Part shown: positions 8,256-18,677 of the stretch, piece by piece
Position numbering within the stretch: the first letter of the stretch is position 1
Layout of the letters: the number at the start of each line of letters is the position of its first letter
Assembly (NCBI GenBank): GCA_033856175.1
Contig: JAWVFK010000027.1
Coordinates: 62,001-126,000, forward strand
From: JAWVFK01 sp033856175
GTDB taxonomy: Bacteria > Actinomycetota > Thermoleophilia > Solirubrobacterales > 70-9
Direction: 5' to 3'
Length of the DNA: 64,000 bases
Program-made: the position numbers and the translations under genes
The notes under the pieces: generated by a model
Database searches by the model: none
Seen by the model: only the letters and a program-made list of their open reading frames with translations
What the model was told of the DNA's origin: nothing

Positions 8256-9218
8256 CTACGCCCGAGCCCGAGGATGAGCCTTGAAGTAGACGTCCTTCAA
8301 CTGCTCCCCCGACAGGTGCGTATACATCTGCGTGGTGGCGATGTCGGCGTGCCCCAGCATCTCCTGGACGGACCGCAAGTCGCACCCCCCCGCCAGCAGA
8401 TGAGTCGCAAACGTATGCCGCAGCGTATGAGGGCTCATCCGCCCCGAGAGCCCCGCGGCCTTGGCGTGGCGCTGGACGATCTTGTAGAGCCCCTGCCTGG
8501 TCAGTGGCCCGCCGCGGAAGTTGACGAAGAGCTTGGCCTCGGGCCGCCCGTTGACGAGATGCGGCCGCCCCGCCCGCAGGTAGGACGTTAGGGCCAGCGC
8601 CGCCTGGCGCCCGAGCGGCACGATCCGCTCCTTCGAGCCCTTGCCGCGCGTCCGCAGCATCCCGCGCGAGAGGTCGACGTCGGCGACCTCGAGCCCGGTC
8701 GCCTCGGATGCGCGCAGGCCGCTGGCGTACATCACCTCGAGCAGCGCCCGGTCGCGCACGGCCGTTGGCGCCGAGCCCCGCGGCTGCTCCAGCAGGCGCT
8801 TGACCTCGGAGTAGTTGAGGACGTGGGGAAGCTTGCGGCCGCGGCGCGGCGCGCTCAGATCCGCGGTCGGGTCCTCGCCGACGACGTCCTCGCGGCGCAG
8901 GTGGCGGTAGAAGGCCCGTAGGCAGGCCGCCTTGCGATGAACGGTCGAGCTCGAGCAGGGCGCGCGGCCGTTGCCATCGCCCGCGGCGAGATCGGCGAGG
9001 AAGTCTGAGATGTCGGCCGGCCCCGCGTCGACGGCGTCGAGCTTTCGCTCGCCGATGAAGTGCCCGAACTGGAGCAGGTCGGTCCGGTAGGCCGCCAGCG
9101 TGTTGCGGGCGAGGCCGCGTTCGAGCTCCATGCAGGCGAGGAAGTCGAGCACCAGCGCCTCGAAGCGTTCGTCGACGACACGCTCCTCAGCACCCCTTGG
9201 CTCGACCGCGATCGCCAT
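8256..9218 (-). CDS. xerD: Tyrosine recombinase XerD-like
   Basis: The 320-residue recombinase has an N-terminal SAM-like core-binding domain (LDFLACMELERGLARNTLAAY) and a catalytic domain with every active-site residue visible. These are Arg in ASGLRASEA, Lys in GKGSKERIVPL, His-x-x-Arg in SPHTLRHTFATHLL, His in LGHADI and the nucleophile Tyr in TTQMYTH. Its position between a NUDIX hydrolase and mutM matches the housekeeping actinobacterial xerD, so chromosome dimer resolution rather than mobile-element integration is the likely role. XerC versus XerD cannot be told by motif alone. Synteny favours XerD. Confidence 0.92.
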   Translation of the reverse strand: MAIAVEPRGAEERVVDERFEALVLDFLACMELERGLARNTLAAYRTDLLQFGHFIGERKLDAVDAGPADISDFLADLAAGDGNGRAPCSSSTVHRKAACLRAFYRHLRREDVVGEDPTADLSAPRRGRKLPHVLNYSEVKRLLEQPRGSAPTAVRDRALLEVMYASGLRASEATGLEVADVDLSRGMLRTRGKGSKERIVPLGRQAALALTSYLRAGRPHLVNGRPEAKLFVNFRGGPLTRQGLYKIVQRHAKAAGLSGRMSPHTLRHTFATHLLAGGCDLRSVQEMLGHADIATTQMYTHLSGEQLKDVYFKAHPRARA

Positions 9219-9303
9219 GAGCCCGGTTTCGCCCTGCCGTCCCGCATTCCCTGCCCGCGCACGCGGGCGTGCGCCCGGCGGGCGGCCAGAAGCGAGGCGG
9301 TGA

Positions 9304-9864
9304 CTAGGCCGGCTCGGCGGGCGGGGCGGCGTCGGCCTCGCGCCGATGGGCGCGCAGCAGCAACAGCCCGATCAGCGACTTCGAGTCCTCGCAGGCCTCG
9401 ATCGCGCCATCGAGATCGCTCAGCGGCCAGGGGACGACCTCGATCCGCTCGTTCGGGTCGGGCTCGTAGTCGACGTCGCGCAGGCCGGTGGCGAGGAAGA
9501 CGTGCACCTGCTCGTCGGCGAAGCCGGGGCTCGTGTAGAAGCGCTTCAGCTCGCGCCAATCCGAGGCCTCCTTGCCGATCTCCTCGACGAGCTCGCGGCG
9601 GGCGCACTCGAGCGGCGACTCGCCCTGCTCGTCGAGCTTGCCGGCCGGCAGCTCGAGCAGGTCGGTCTCCCCCACCGCTTCCCTCGGCTGTCGAACGAGA
9701 TAGACGTGGAGGTCGTCGTGGCAGACGACGGCGACCGCGCCCGGGTGCTCGACGATCTCGCGCTCAGCCGTGGAGCCGTCCTCGTAGCGGAACTCGTCGA
9801 CGCGGACGCTGGCGATCGCGCCCTCGTAGACCGTCTTGCTGCCTGTGCGCTCGAACTCAGTCAT
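9304..9864 (-). CDS. NUDIX hydrolase, ADP-ribose pyrophosphatase-like
   Basis: The 186-residue protein has a complete Nudix box, GKLDEQGESPLECARRELVEEIG in pattern, near residues 70-92, preceded by the ELPAG strand. Upstream it has the ADPRase-type N-terminus SKTVYEGAIASVRVDEFRYEDG, and downstream FYTSPGFADEQVHVFLATGL, the Pro-Gly feature of ADP-ribose pyrophosphatases. It is the counterpart of the NUDIX gene between pyrG and xerD in mycobacteria. It lies 9 bp downstream of the DUF3866 gene. Confidence 0.88.
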   Translation of the reverse strand: MTEFERTGSKTVYEGAIASVRVDEFRYEDGSTAEREIVEHPGAVAVVCHDDLHVYLVRQPREAVGETDLLELPAGKLDEQGESPLECARRELVEEIGKEASDWRELKRFYTSPGFADEQVHVFLATGLRDVDYEPDPNERIEVVPWPLSDLDGAIEACEDSKSLIGLLLLRAHRREADAAPPAEPA

Positions 9865-9873
9865 CGAACCTCG

Positions 9874-10902
9874 TCATCGGTCGCCCACAGTCTCTCCCAG
9901 GGCGCGACCGGCTGCCAGCGGCGAGGCGAAGAACTCGGGGTCCTCGCCGATCTCGCGGCCCATCGTCCGCGCCGGCAAACCGCTCTCGGCATAGCCCTCG
10001 ATGTCGGCGGCGCTCTCGACGACCTCGTGCCGATCGCCGCAGGCGGCGCGGATCGCATCGACCGACGCGTCGTCGCCCGCCGGCGCCGCGACCCGCAATG
10101 GCGCCAGCAACAGCTTCAGCACCGCCTCGGTGTGGTGGCTGACGCCGCGATGGCGCGGTCGCGGGTCGCCGCTCGACAGCCGCGGCGCCAGCAGCGTCGG
10201 GAAGCCGAGGGCAAGCGAGGCGTGAGCGCTCTCGAGCGCCGCCATGCCGCCGTGGCCGTAGCGGGTCGCCGAGCCGAGGATCCCGGGACCGGGCCCGAGC
10301 ACGATCGCCTCCCAGCCGAGCCGCTCGGCCGCGGCGTCGAGCGCGCCGACGAGGCTGATCGCCTCCTGCTCGCCGCCGAAGCAGGGGGCGACGGTGATGT
10401 GGCCGGCGAGCAGCCCGCGCTCGCGCAGCTCGGCGACGACCTTCGACATCGATCCGGGCAGCGCGCCGCCGGCCGTCTGGACGTAGCCGAGCCGCAGCCC
10501 CGGCGACGCCTGGGCCGCTGCCCAGGCGGCCGGAGCGAGATGGCCGTGGAGGTGGATGACGAGCAGCGGTGGCCGTGCCGCCGAGCGCTCGGCGACCTCC
10601 CCCTCCTCGTAGGGCAGCTCGACCGGATCGACCGGGTGCTGGAGCGAGGTGTAGTTGAGCTTGATCACGTGGTCGGTCGCCGTGCCGCTGCCGGCGAGCC
10701 CGCGGGTCAGGTTGACGTGGACGACGTCGAACCCACCCGAGCCGAGCCCCAGATCGAGCGCCTCGGTGTTGACGACGACCTCGTCGCCGACCGCAACCTC
10801 GCCGACGAGGCCGCCGTCGGCCCACGCCGGCCGCCGCTCGCCGTCGACCTCGACCACGAGCGGGTCCGCCTCGACGACGACGCCGCGACGCAGCTTCAGC
10901 AC
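9874..10902 (-). CDS. DUF3866 family protein
   Basis: The 342-residue cytosolic protein begins MLKLRRGVVVEADPLVVEVDG, a small beta-barrel-like N-terminus. It continues with a Gly-rich alpha/beta body (VLGPGPGILGSATRYGHGGMAALE, HRGVSHHTEAVLKLLL). These features match the uncharacterised DUF3866 family found in Actinobacteria and Firmicutes. Function is unknown. It lies between an M20 peptidase and the NUDIX gene and is absent from the mycobacterial version of this cluster. No signal peptide or transmembrane segment is evident. Confidence 0.8.
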   Translation of the reverse strand: MLKLRRGVVVEADPLVVEVDGERRPAWADGGLVGEVAVGDEVVVNTEALDLGLGSGGFDVVHVNLTRGLAGSGTATDHVIKLNYTSLQHPVDPVELPYEEGEVAERSAARPPLLVIHLHGHLAPAAWAAAQASPGLRLGYVQTAGGALPGSMSKVVAELRERGLLAGHITVAPCFGGEQEAISLVGALDAAAERLGWEAIVLGPGPGILGSATRYGHGGMAALESAHASLALGFPTLLAPRLSSGDPRPRHRGVSHHTEAVLKLLLAPLRVAAPAGDDASVDAIRAACGDRHEVVESAADIEGYAESGLPARTMGREIGEDPEFFASPLAAGRALGETVGDR

Positions 10903-10909
10903 CGCCTGC

Positions 10910-12022
10910 TCACCCCGCCGCGACCTCGGCGATCAGCGCCTCGGCGATCTCGTACATCTCGACGATGCTCGCCGCGGCAACGCTTTCCTGAGGAGTGTGG
11001 TTGGCCTCGGTGCCGTTGGCGAGGTTGACGCAGTCGAAGCCGGCGGCGACGAAGGCGTTGGCGTCGCTGCCGCCGCCGGTCGGCGCCCCGCGCGGCTCGT
11101 GGCCGCGGCTGCGCAGCGCCGCGAAAGCCGCGGCGACGGCCGGCGAGCTCTCGCTCTGGCGGTAGCCGCGGAAGAGCTCCTCGACCGAGACGTCGACGTC
11201 GCAGCCGTGCTCGGTGGCGCCGAAGCTGCAGGCCTCGACCATCGCCCCGGCCACCGCGGCGGCGCGCTCGTCGTCGAGGCTGCGGGCCTCGGCCTCCACT
11301 CGGCACTGGCCCGGGATGACGTTGGAAGCGCTGCCGCCGTGGATAACGCCGACGTTCGCCGTCGTCTCCTCGTCGAGCCGGCCGAGCTTCATCTCGGCGA
11401 TCGCGGCGGCGGCAGCGGCGATCGCGCTGTGGCCGTCCTCCGGGCGCATGCCAGCGTGCGCCTCCTGGCCGTCGAAGTCGGCGACGAGCCGCTTGTAGGT
11501 GGGCGCCGCCGTGATCACCTCGCCGATCGGGGTCGCGTGGTCGAGGACGTAGCCGAAGGGCGAGCGCAGCTTGACGACGTCGAAGGCCTTGGCGCCGCGC
11601 AGCGCATCCTCCTCGGCGACCGTGAACAGCAGCTCGAGGCCGACCGGGGCCGGATCGCGGGCATGGCGCGCCGCCAGCTCGAGCAGCACCGTGACGGCGG
11701 CCTTGTTGTCGGCGCCGAGGATCGTCTCGCCCCTGCTGCGGAAGACGCCGTCGCTTAGCTCGACCGCGATCGGCTCCTCATGCGGAACGGTGTCGATGTG
11801 GGCGCAGAACATCAGCCAGCCCTCACCGCTGCCCGGCACGCGGGCAAGCAGGTTGCCGGCGCCGGCCGGGATCCGCTCGCCGGCGTCGTCCTCCTCGACG
11901 TCGAGCCCGAGTCCCCTCAGCTCCGCGGTCACGGCGTCGGCCATCGGCCGCTCCGCGTAGACCGGGCTGGGGGTCTCGCAGAGCCGCGCGAAGCGATCGA
12001 GGATGCGGTCGCCGTCGGCCAT
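10910..12022 (-). CDS. M20-family metallopeptidase (PepT-like)
   Basis: The 370-residue protein is a dinuclear zinc aminopeptidase of the M20/M25/M40 type. Metal-ligand motifs are FCAHIDTVP (His, Asp), LGADNKAAVTVLLEL (bridging Asp), VAEEDALRGA (catalytic Glu-Glu) and the late HTPQES His. A dimerisation domain with GVIHGGSASNVIPGQCRVEAEARS interrupts the catalytic domain, as in peptidase T. It is a likely tripeptide or dipeptide hydrolase. It sits immediately after pyrG and upstream of DUF3866 on the same strand. Confidence 0.87.
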   Translation of the reverse strand: MADGDRILDRFARLCETPSPVYAERPMADAVTAELRGLGLDVEEDDAGERIPAGAGNLLARVPGSGEGWLMFCAHIDTVPHEEPIAVELSDGVFRSRGETILGADNKAAVTVLLELAARHARDPAPVGLELLFTVAEEDALRGAKAFDVVKLRSPFGYVLDHATPIGEVITAAPTYKRLVADFDGQEAHAGMRPEDGHSAIAAAAAAIAEMKLGRLDEETTANVGVIHGGSASNVIPGQCRVEAEARSLDDERAAAVAGAMVEACSFGATEHGCDVDVSVEELFRGYRQSESSPAVAAAFAALRSRGHEPRGAPTGGGSDANAFVAAGFDCVNLANGTEANHTPQESVAAASIVEMYEIAEALIAEVAAG

Positions 12023-12076
12023 CGAACGAGCCGAGTCTACGCCCGCCGCGGGGCCGCTCGGCGGTTGGCTCGCCGG

Positions 12077-13777
<1,701 letters not shown>

Positions 13778-13789
13778 CGCGTCAAATGG

Positions 13790-14629
13790 TCAATCGACCC
13801 TGCCGAGCGAGTCTAGATGACGGATCAGCGGAAGCCGGTCGACGGCCTTGGAAATCGACCTAAACTCGCCATAAGCCGTCAGCGTGGCGACGATCGCCAG
13901 CGCGATCAGCCGCCCGTTGTGATCCAGCGCCGTCAACAGCCAGACGCCGGCGATCGCGCCGACGAGGTAGGAGCCGGCGTCGCCGAGCATCGCTCGCTCG
14001 CGCAGAGTGAAGGCCGCGCCGACGAGGACCGGGCCGAGGAAGAGTCCCATCAGCTCCAGCGGCGCCGCGGTCCAGGCGCCGAGGCAGAGGCCGGCGCCGA
14101 GCAGCACCAGCGCCTTCTCCGCCCGCCCCGGGCGCAGGTCGAGCAGGTTGAAGAGGTTGGTCGTCAGCAGCAGCAGCGCCAGGTCGGCGAGGTAGTCGAG
14201 CTCGTGGCGTCCCCGCCCCGAGACCACGTAGGCGGCCAGCGCCAGCGCTCCCAGCGCCTTGACGATGCCGGCCGAGAGCTCGCCCCGCAGCACCGCTCGG
14301 CCGTGGCCGCGCCAGCCGCGCGGGCTATCGGAGGCCTCGCCGCGCCCGATCGTGTCATCGAAGAGACCGAGCAGGGCGATGCCGAGGACGTAGGCGATCC
14401 AGCGGCGCAGGCCGGGGTCGAGCAGGTCGAGGCCGGCGCGGCCGTCGAGCAGCGCCAGCGGCGCCAGCGTGACCAGGGCCGCCGCGACGAGGACCGCGCC
14501 GAGGGGGAACGCGACCTGGCGGCCGCGGTAGTTCTGCCGCCGCTGGCCGGCGGCCTCGAGACCGCGTATCCCGGAGGGCACGACGGCGAGGGCGACGGCA
14601 AACGACGCTGCCAGCGGGACCCAGTGCAC
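13790..14629 (-). CDS. MraY/WecA-like polyprenyl-phosphate phosphoglycosyltransferase
   Basis: The 279-residue integral membrane protein has about eight to nine hydrophobic segments. It keeps MraY/WecA catalytic landmarks: the Asp-Asp pair in LLGLFDDTIG, NLFNLLDLRPGRA with the conserved Asn and Asp, and MLGDAGSYLVGA with the conserved Asp. It is short for the family (usually 320-360 residues), and the His-rich loop of true MraY is replaced by RSISKAVDRLPLIRHLD. It is probably not the essential mraY. It lies between mctB and pyrG, 12 bp from pyrG, which suggests a link to envelope assembly with the SteA/MctB pair. Confidence 0.75.
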   Translation of the reverse strand: MHWVPLAASFAVALAVVPSGIRGLEAAGQRRQNYRGRQVAFPLGAVLVAAALVTLAPLALLDGRAGLDLLDPGLRRWIAYVLGIALLGLFDDTIGRGEASDSPRGWRGHGRAVLRGELSAGIVKALGALALAAYVVSGRGRHELDYLADLALLLLTTNLFNLLDLRPGRAEKALVLLGAGLCLGAWTAAPLELMGLFLGPVLVGAAFTLRERAMLGDAGSYLVGAIAGVWLLTALDHNGRLIALAIVATLTAYGEFRSISKAVDRLPLIRHLDSLGRVD

Positions 14630-14637
14630 CGGCGCGC

Positions 14638-15504
14638 CTAACCGGAGCGCGGCCGCGAGGGGACGAGCAGCTCGGGCAGCAGTCGATCGGCGCCACCCTT
14701 GACGCCGAAGTTGCCCTCGGCGCCCAGCAGCGAGAAGACCATCGCCACCTGGCCGGCGACGAGGTCGACGTCGTCGACCGTCGAGACCTGCCTGGCGTCG
14801 AAGAACCCGACCGAGGAGGGATCGCTGTCGGTGCGCTCGACGGCGACCACGGGCCTGCCGGCGGCGTGGATCCCCTCGACGAGACCGGTCTCGAGCTTGC
14901 TCGTGGCGTCCTTGTCGGCGCTCGGCAGATCGGCGGGCAGGTTGCGGACGAGGATGACGTCGTCGAGCGGGCCGAGGCTGCCGCTGGCTCGCGACAGCAG
15001 TTGATCGCGGGTCCGCCTAAGCAGACTTCCTCCCTTGACCAGCTGGCGGCCGGCCTGGCGGGCGTAGCGGTCGAGCCCCTTGCCGCCGCTGGCGAGGTTG
15101 CGTGCCGCTCGCTTCGGCAGTTGCTTGGCGACCTCGTCGAGGCTCGGCGGCACCCTCACCACGGCGACCGAGACGAGCTTGGCGCCCGTCGGCTGCAGCG
15201 TTTGCTCGATGTCGCCGGAGACGTCACGGGGCAGGTTGCCGATGGCGATCACGCCGATGCGCTCGCCCCGCAGCCGCTTGCCGGCGAGCACCGGGTAGAC
15301 GCGGCTGCCGAAGTCTCGCTCGCGCCCCAGCTCGCCGCCGAGGCGATCAGCCTCGGAACGGGCGTTCTTGATGTCGCTCTTGAGGCTGCGCTCGAGGCTC
15401 TTGCGCGGGCTGTTGCCGAGCCCGAGGCCGATCAGCACGCCGATCGCCAGGGCGAGGAAGACGGCCGCCAGCGAGGCCGCGTGGTATCGCGAGGAGTAGC
15501 CCAT
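14638..15504 (-). CDS. MctB-like copper transport outer-envelope protein
   Basis: The 288-residue protein has one N-terminal membrane segment (SLAAVFLALAIGVLIGLGLG) followed by a long exported domain beginning with a coiled-coil stretch (SLERSLKSDIKNARSEADRL). This is the architecture of the MctB/DUF3186 family. In Mycobacterium tuberculosis MctB limits cytosolic copper. Here only the fold and synteny with steA are seen, so copper specificity is inferred. It lies 22 bp downstream of steA and 8 bp upstream of the MraY-like gene. Confidence 0.82.
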   Translation of the reverse strand: MGYSSRYHAASLAAVFLALAIGVLIGLGLGNSPRKSLERSLKSDIKNARSEADRLGGELGRERDFGSRVYPVLAGKRLRGERIGVIAIGNLPRDVSGDIEQTLQPTGAKLVSVAVVRVPPSLDEVAKQLPKRAARNLASGGKGLDRYARQAGRQLVKGGSLLRRTRDQLLSRASGSLGPLDDVILVRNLPADLPSADKDATSKLETGLVEGIHAAGRPVVAVERTDSDPSSVGFFDARQVSTVDDVDLVAGQVAMVFSLLGAEGNFGVKGGADRLLPELLVPSRPRSG

Positions 15505-15526
15505 CAGCCGGAGTGCCCGCTCACCA

Positions 15527-16723
15527 TCAGAGCCCGAGCAGAACCTGGATCTTGAGCCAGAACAGCTCCAGCAGGTTGTCGAGCGCGGGCGAGCCGATCA
15601 GCAGGATCACCATCAGGACCACCGCCGCGCCCATGAAGAGCGCCATGTGGCTGAGGGTCACGCCGGGGTTGTAGAGCCGGCTCACGCCCTTTGCGTCGAC
15701 CAGGGTCTCGCCGATCCGCAGGCGGGTCAGGAAGGTCGAGGACATCCCCTCGCGGTTCTTCTCGAGGAACTCGATCAGGTTGAAGTGGGCGCCGACGCTG
15801 ACGATCAGGCCGGCTCCGTGCTCGTAGGCGAGCAGCATCGCGACGTCCTCGCTCGTACCCACCGACGGGACAACCGTATGGGGCACGCCGAGGGCCTGGA
15901 GGCGCTCGCGTCCCGGCGCCTTGCCGCTCGCATAGGCGTGGACGATCAGCTCGGCGCCGCAGCGCAGGACCTCGTCGCTGGCGGAGTCCATGTCGCCGAG
16001 GACCATGTGCGGCTTCAGGCCCTCCTCGAGGATCGCGTCGGCGCCGCCGTCGACGCCAACCAGCACCGGCTTGACGTCGCGGATGTAGCCGCTCAGCGCC
16101 TTGAGGTCCTTGCGGTAGGTCGGGCCGCGGACGACGATCAGGACGTGGCGGTCGCGGAACTGCGTCCGCGTCGGCGGGAACTCGATCCGCCCGGCCAGCA
16201 GCTCGCGCTCCTGGAGGATGTGGGACATCGTGTTCTCGGCGAAGGCCTCGAGCGCCTCGCCGATCCGCTCGCGCTGCTCGCCGAGCTGGCGGTCGAGCTG
16301 CTCGGTCTCGAGGACGTGCCCGTTCGCCAGCTCCGTCCCGGCGGCGAGGACGCGGCCGCCCTCGATCGTCACCTCGTCGCCGTCGGAGAGGCGCTCGAAC
16401 AGCGGTGCCCCGGGGGCGTCGATCAGCCGCACTCCGGCGCGGGTCAGCAGCAGCGGGCCGGCGTTGGGATAGCGCCCGTTCGTCGAAGGGGAGACGTTGA
16501 CTATTGCCTGCACCCCGCTGGCGATCAGGTCCTCGGCCGCCATCCGGTCGATGTTTGTGTGATCGATGATCGCGATGTCGGCCGGCGTCAGGTGCTTGAC
16601 CAGATCCTTGGTCCGCCGCCCGAGCCTGGCGCTGCCGCGAATCGCCCCGCCGGGCTCGGCGCCGTTACGGCTGGACAGGAACGAGCGCGCGGTCCGGCGG
16701 CGTTGCGTGGTGGCTCTTCTCAT
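15527..16723 (-). CDS. steA: SteA-like cell-division protein with thiamin-pyrophosphokinase-like fold
   Basis: The 398-residue protein has a basic N-terminal tail, then KDLVKHLTPADIAIIDHTNIDRMAAEDL. Its central thiamin-pyrophosphokinase-like domain has GVDGGADAILEEGLKPHMVLGDMDS and the Asp motifs GDMDSASDEVL. A single hydrophobic segment near residues 350-375 (MALFMGAAVVLMVILLIG) anchors the C-terminus. In Corynebacterium, SteA and its partner SteB act in septation and daughter-cell separation. The adjacent downstream mctB-type gene supports the assignment. Confidence 0.88.
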   Translation of the reverse strand: MRRATTQRRRTARSFLSSRNGAEPGGAIRGSARLGRRTKDLVKHLTPADIAIIDHTNIDRMAAEDLIASGVQAIVNVSPSTNGRYPNAGPLLLTRAGVRLIDAPGAPLFERLSDGDEVTIEGGRVLAAGTELANGHVLETEQLDRQLGEQRERIGEALEAFAENTMSHILQERELLAGRIEFPPTRTQFRDRHVLIVVRGPTYRKDLKALSGYIRDVKPVLVGVDGGADAILEEGLKPHMVLGDMDSASDEVLRCGAELIVHAYASGKAPGRERLQALGVPHTVVPSVGTSEDVAMLLAYEHGAGLIVSVGAHFNLIEFLEKNREGMSSTFLTRLRIGETLVDAKGVSRLYNPGVTLSHMALFMGAAVVLMVILLIGSPALDNLLELFWLKIQVLLGL

Positions 16724-16814
16724 CGAGTAGCGCCGCGCCTAGGTGACGTGGGCGTTGGCCGTGCCCAGGCGCCGCCAGCCCAGGGTAGCCAACAATGTCG
16801 GCCGGGACCGGGCG

Positions 16815-18506
16815 CTACGCGGCAGCGAGCAGCTCGCGTGCGTGGCGGCTCGCGGCCTCGTCCTCGCCGCTGGCGCCGAGCATGCGGCAGATCTCGGCGA
16901 CCAGGCCCTCGCCCTCCACCCGCTCGACGGTCGCCGTCGTCGCCTCGCCCTGGAGCGACTTCTCGATCCTGAAGTGGGCCGAGGCGAGCGAGGCCACCTG
17001 CGGCAGGTGGGTGATGCAGACCAGCTGCCTGTCCTCGCCGATGCCGCGCAGGCGCTCCCCCACCGCCCGTGCCGTCGTGCCGCCGATGCCGGCGTCGATC
17101 TCGTCGAAGACGAGCGTCGGCGCGCCGGCGCCGCTCGCTCCCAGACCCGTCAGCGCCAGCATCAGCCGCGAGAGCTCGCCCCCGGAAGCCGTCTCGCGCA
17201 GCGGCGTCAATGGCATGCCGGGGTTGGTGGCGACCAGCAGCTCGACGCCCTCGGCGCCGCTGCCGCCGAAGCCGTCGGGGTGCGGCGTCAGCGAGACCTC
17301 GAGCGAGGCGCCGGGCATCGCCAGCTCCTCCAGCTCGGCGGCCACCTGGCGCGAGAGCTCCGGCGCTGCCTGCTCGCGCGCCTGCGTCAGCTCGGCGGCG
17401 ATGCGGGCCCGCCCGGCCTTTGCCTCACTTAGCTGGGCCTCGAGCTCGCCGCTGCGCTCGTCGGCGTTCTCCAGCTCGGCGACCCGCGCCCGGCAGTGCT
17501 CGGCATGCTCGAGGACGGCCTCGATCGAGCCGCCGTGCTTGCGCTTCAAGCGATCGAGCGCGGCGAGGCGCTCCTCGATCGTCTGCAGCCGGGCTGGATC
17601 GGCCTCGACCCGATCCAGCGCAGCGCGCAGCTCCGTGGCCAGGTCGCCCGCCTCGAGAGCCAGGCTTCCGACTCGCTCGGACAGGCGGCCAAGCTCTTCG
17701 TCGATCGTCTCGACCGCAGCCAGCGCCGCAGCGCCGGCGCCGAGCATGGCGACGGCGCCATCGCCATCGCCATCGCCCGCGTCGCCGGTTGCGGCCGCAA
17801 GCGCCGTGGCAAGGGCTGCGCGGATCGCGTCGGCGTGGCGCAGCCGCTCGCGGTCGGCGACCAGCTCGGACTCCTCGCCGGCGTCGGGCGCGGCCGCCTC
17901 GATCTCGGAAAGCTCGAAGCGCAGCAGGTCGAGGTCGCGCTCGCGGGCGCCGTCGCTCTCGCGAAGCTCGCCGAGGCGGCTGGCGATCGACGTGCACTCG
18001 CCGTGGACGGCGCGGTAAGCACGACGGCGCTCGAGCTGGTCGGCGCCGGCGAAGGCATCGAGGATCTCGAGCTGGGCCGAGGCGAGCGTCAGCTTGCGGT
18101 GCTCGTGCTGGCCGTAGAAGCTCAGCAGCCGCCGGCCGAGCAGCGCCAGGTCGGCCGCCGTCGCCGCGCGGCCCTGGATGAAGGCCCTCGTCCTGCCGCC
18201 GGCGCCGACACGGCGGCCGAGGACGATCTCGTCGGCGTCGTCGGGCATCCGCTCCGCCAGCTCTGCGAGCTCGGCGTCGTCGAAGAGATCCTCGGGCAGC
18301 GCGAAGACGCCTTCAACATAGGCCTCGGCAGACCCGGGACGGACAATCTGCGGCCGCGCCTTGCCGCCCATCAGCAGGTCGAGCGAGTGCGCCAGCACCG
18401 TCTTGCCGGCGCCGGTCTCACCGGTGATCACGTTGAGGCCCGGATCCAGGCGCAGCTCGGCGCGCTCGATCAGCAGCAGGTTCTCTATGCGCAGCTCGTG
18501 GAGCAC
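16815..18506 (-). CDS. recN: DNA repair protein RecN
   Basis: The 563-residue SMC-like ATPase acts in double-strand break repair. Walker A is GETGAGKTVL near residue 30, long coiled-coil arms run through residues 160-370, and the signature region SGGELSRLMLALTGL precedes Walker B TLVFDEIDAGIGG. The D-loop/H-loop VCITHLPQVASLA follows. It sits upstream of steA, as in other actinobacteria. The N-terminus MLHELRIENLLLIERAELRLDPG is canonical, fixing the start at 18506. Confidence 0.96.
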   Translation of the reverse strand: MLHELRIENLLLIERAELRLDPGLNVITGETGAGKTVLAHSLDLLMGGKARPQIVRPGSAEAYVEGVFALPEDLFDDAELAELAERMPDDADEIVLGRRVGAGGRTRAFIQGRAATAADLALLGRRLLSFYGQHEHRKLTLASAQLEILDAFAGADQLERRRAYRAVHGECTSIASRLGELRESDGARERDLDLLRFELSEIEAAAPDAGEESELVADRERLRHADAIRAALATALAAATGDAGDGDGDGAVAMLGAGAAALAAVETIDEELGRLSERVGSLALEAGDLATELRAALDRVEADPARLQTIEERLAALDRLKRKHGGSIEAVLEHAEHCRARVAELENADERSGELEAQLSEAKAGRARIAAELTQAREQAAPELSRQVAAELEELAMPGASLEVSLTPHPDGFGGSGAEGVELLVATNPGMPLTPLRETASGGELSRLMLALTGLGASGAGAPTLVFDEIDAGIGGTTARAVGERLRGIGEDRQLVCITHLPQVASLASAHFRIEKSLQGEATTATVERVEGEGLVAEICRMLGASGEDEAASRHARELLAAA

Positions 18507-18594
18507 TGAGTCTTATTAGCAGCGGGGGGCGACGGATCTCCCCCCAGGGAGGCAACTCGCCGAGGGGCCAACCGTGCTGGCGCGCGGGTCCTGT

Positions 18595-18657
18595 CCCGGT
18601 AACGATCCCCCGCGGCTGCGGTGTCGGCGCTCCTCGCCGCGGGGCCCCTTTACCGGG
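18595..18657. other. Long two-level hairpin between the MFS gene and recN
   Basis: CCCGGTAA (18595-18602) pairs with TTACCGGG (18650-18657). Inside it CCCCGCGGC (18608-18616) pairs with GCCGCGGGG (18636-18644). The loop is about 19 nt. No U tract follows on either strand. It may terminate the MFS transcript or be a structured leader for recN. Confidence 0.6.
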
Positions 18658-18677
18658 CCACCCGCGCGAAGAGGCGC

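Noticed and set aside
8256..9218. Tyrosine recombinase as a sign of a mobile element
   Set aside because: It lies in the housekeeping xerD position with normal composition and no attachment repeats nearby.
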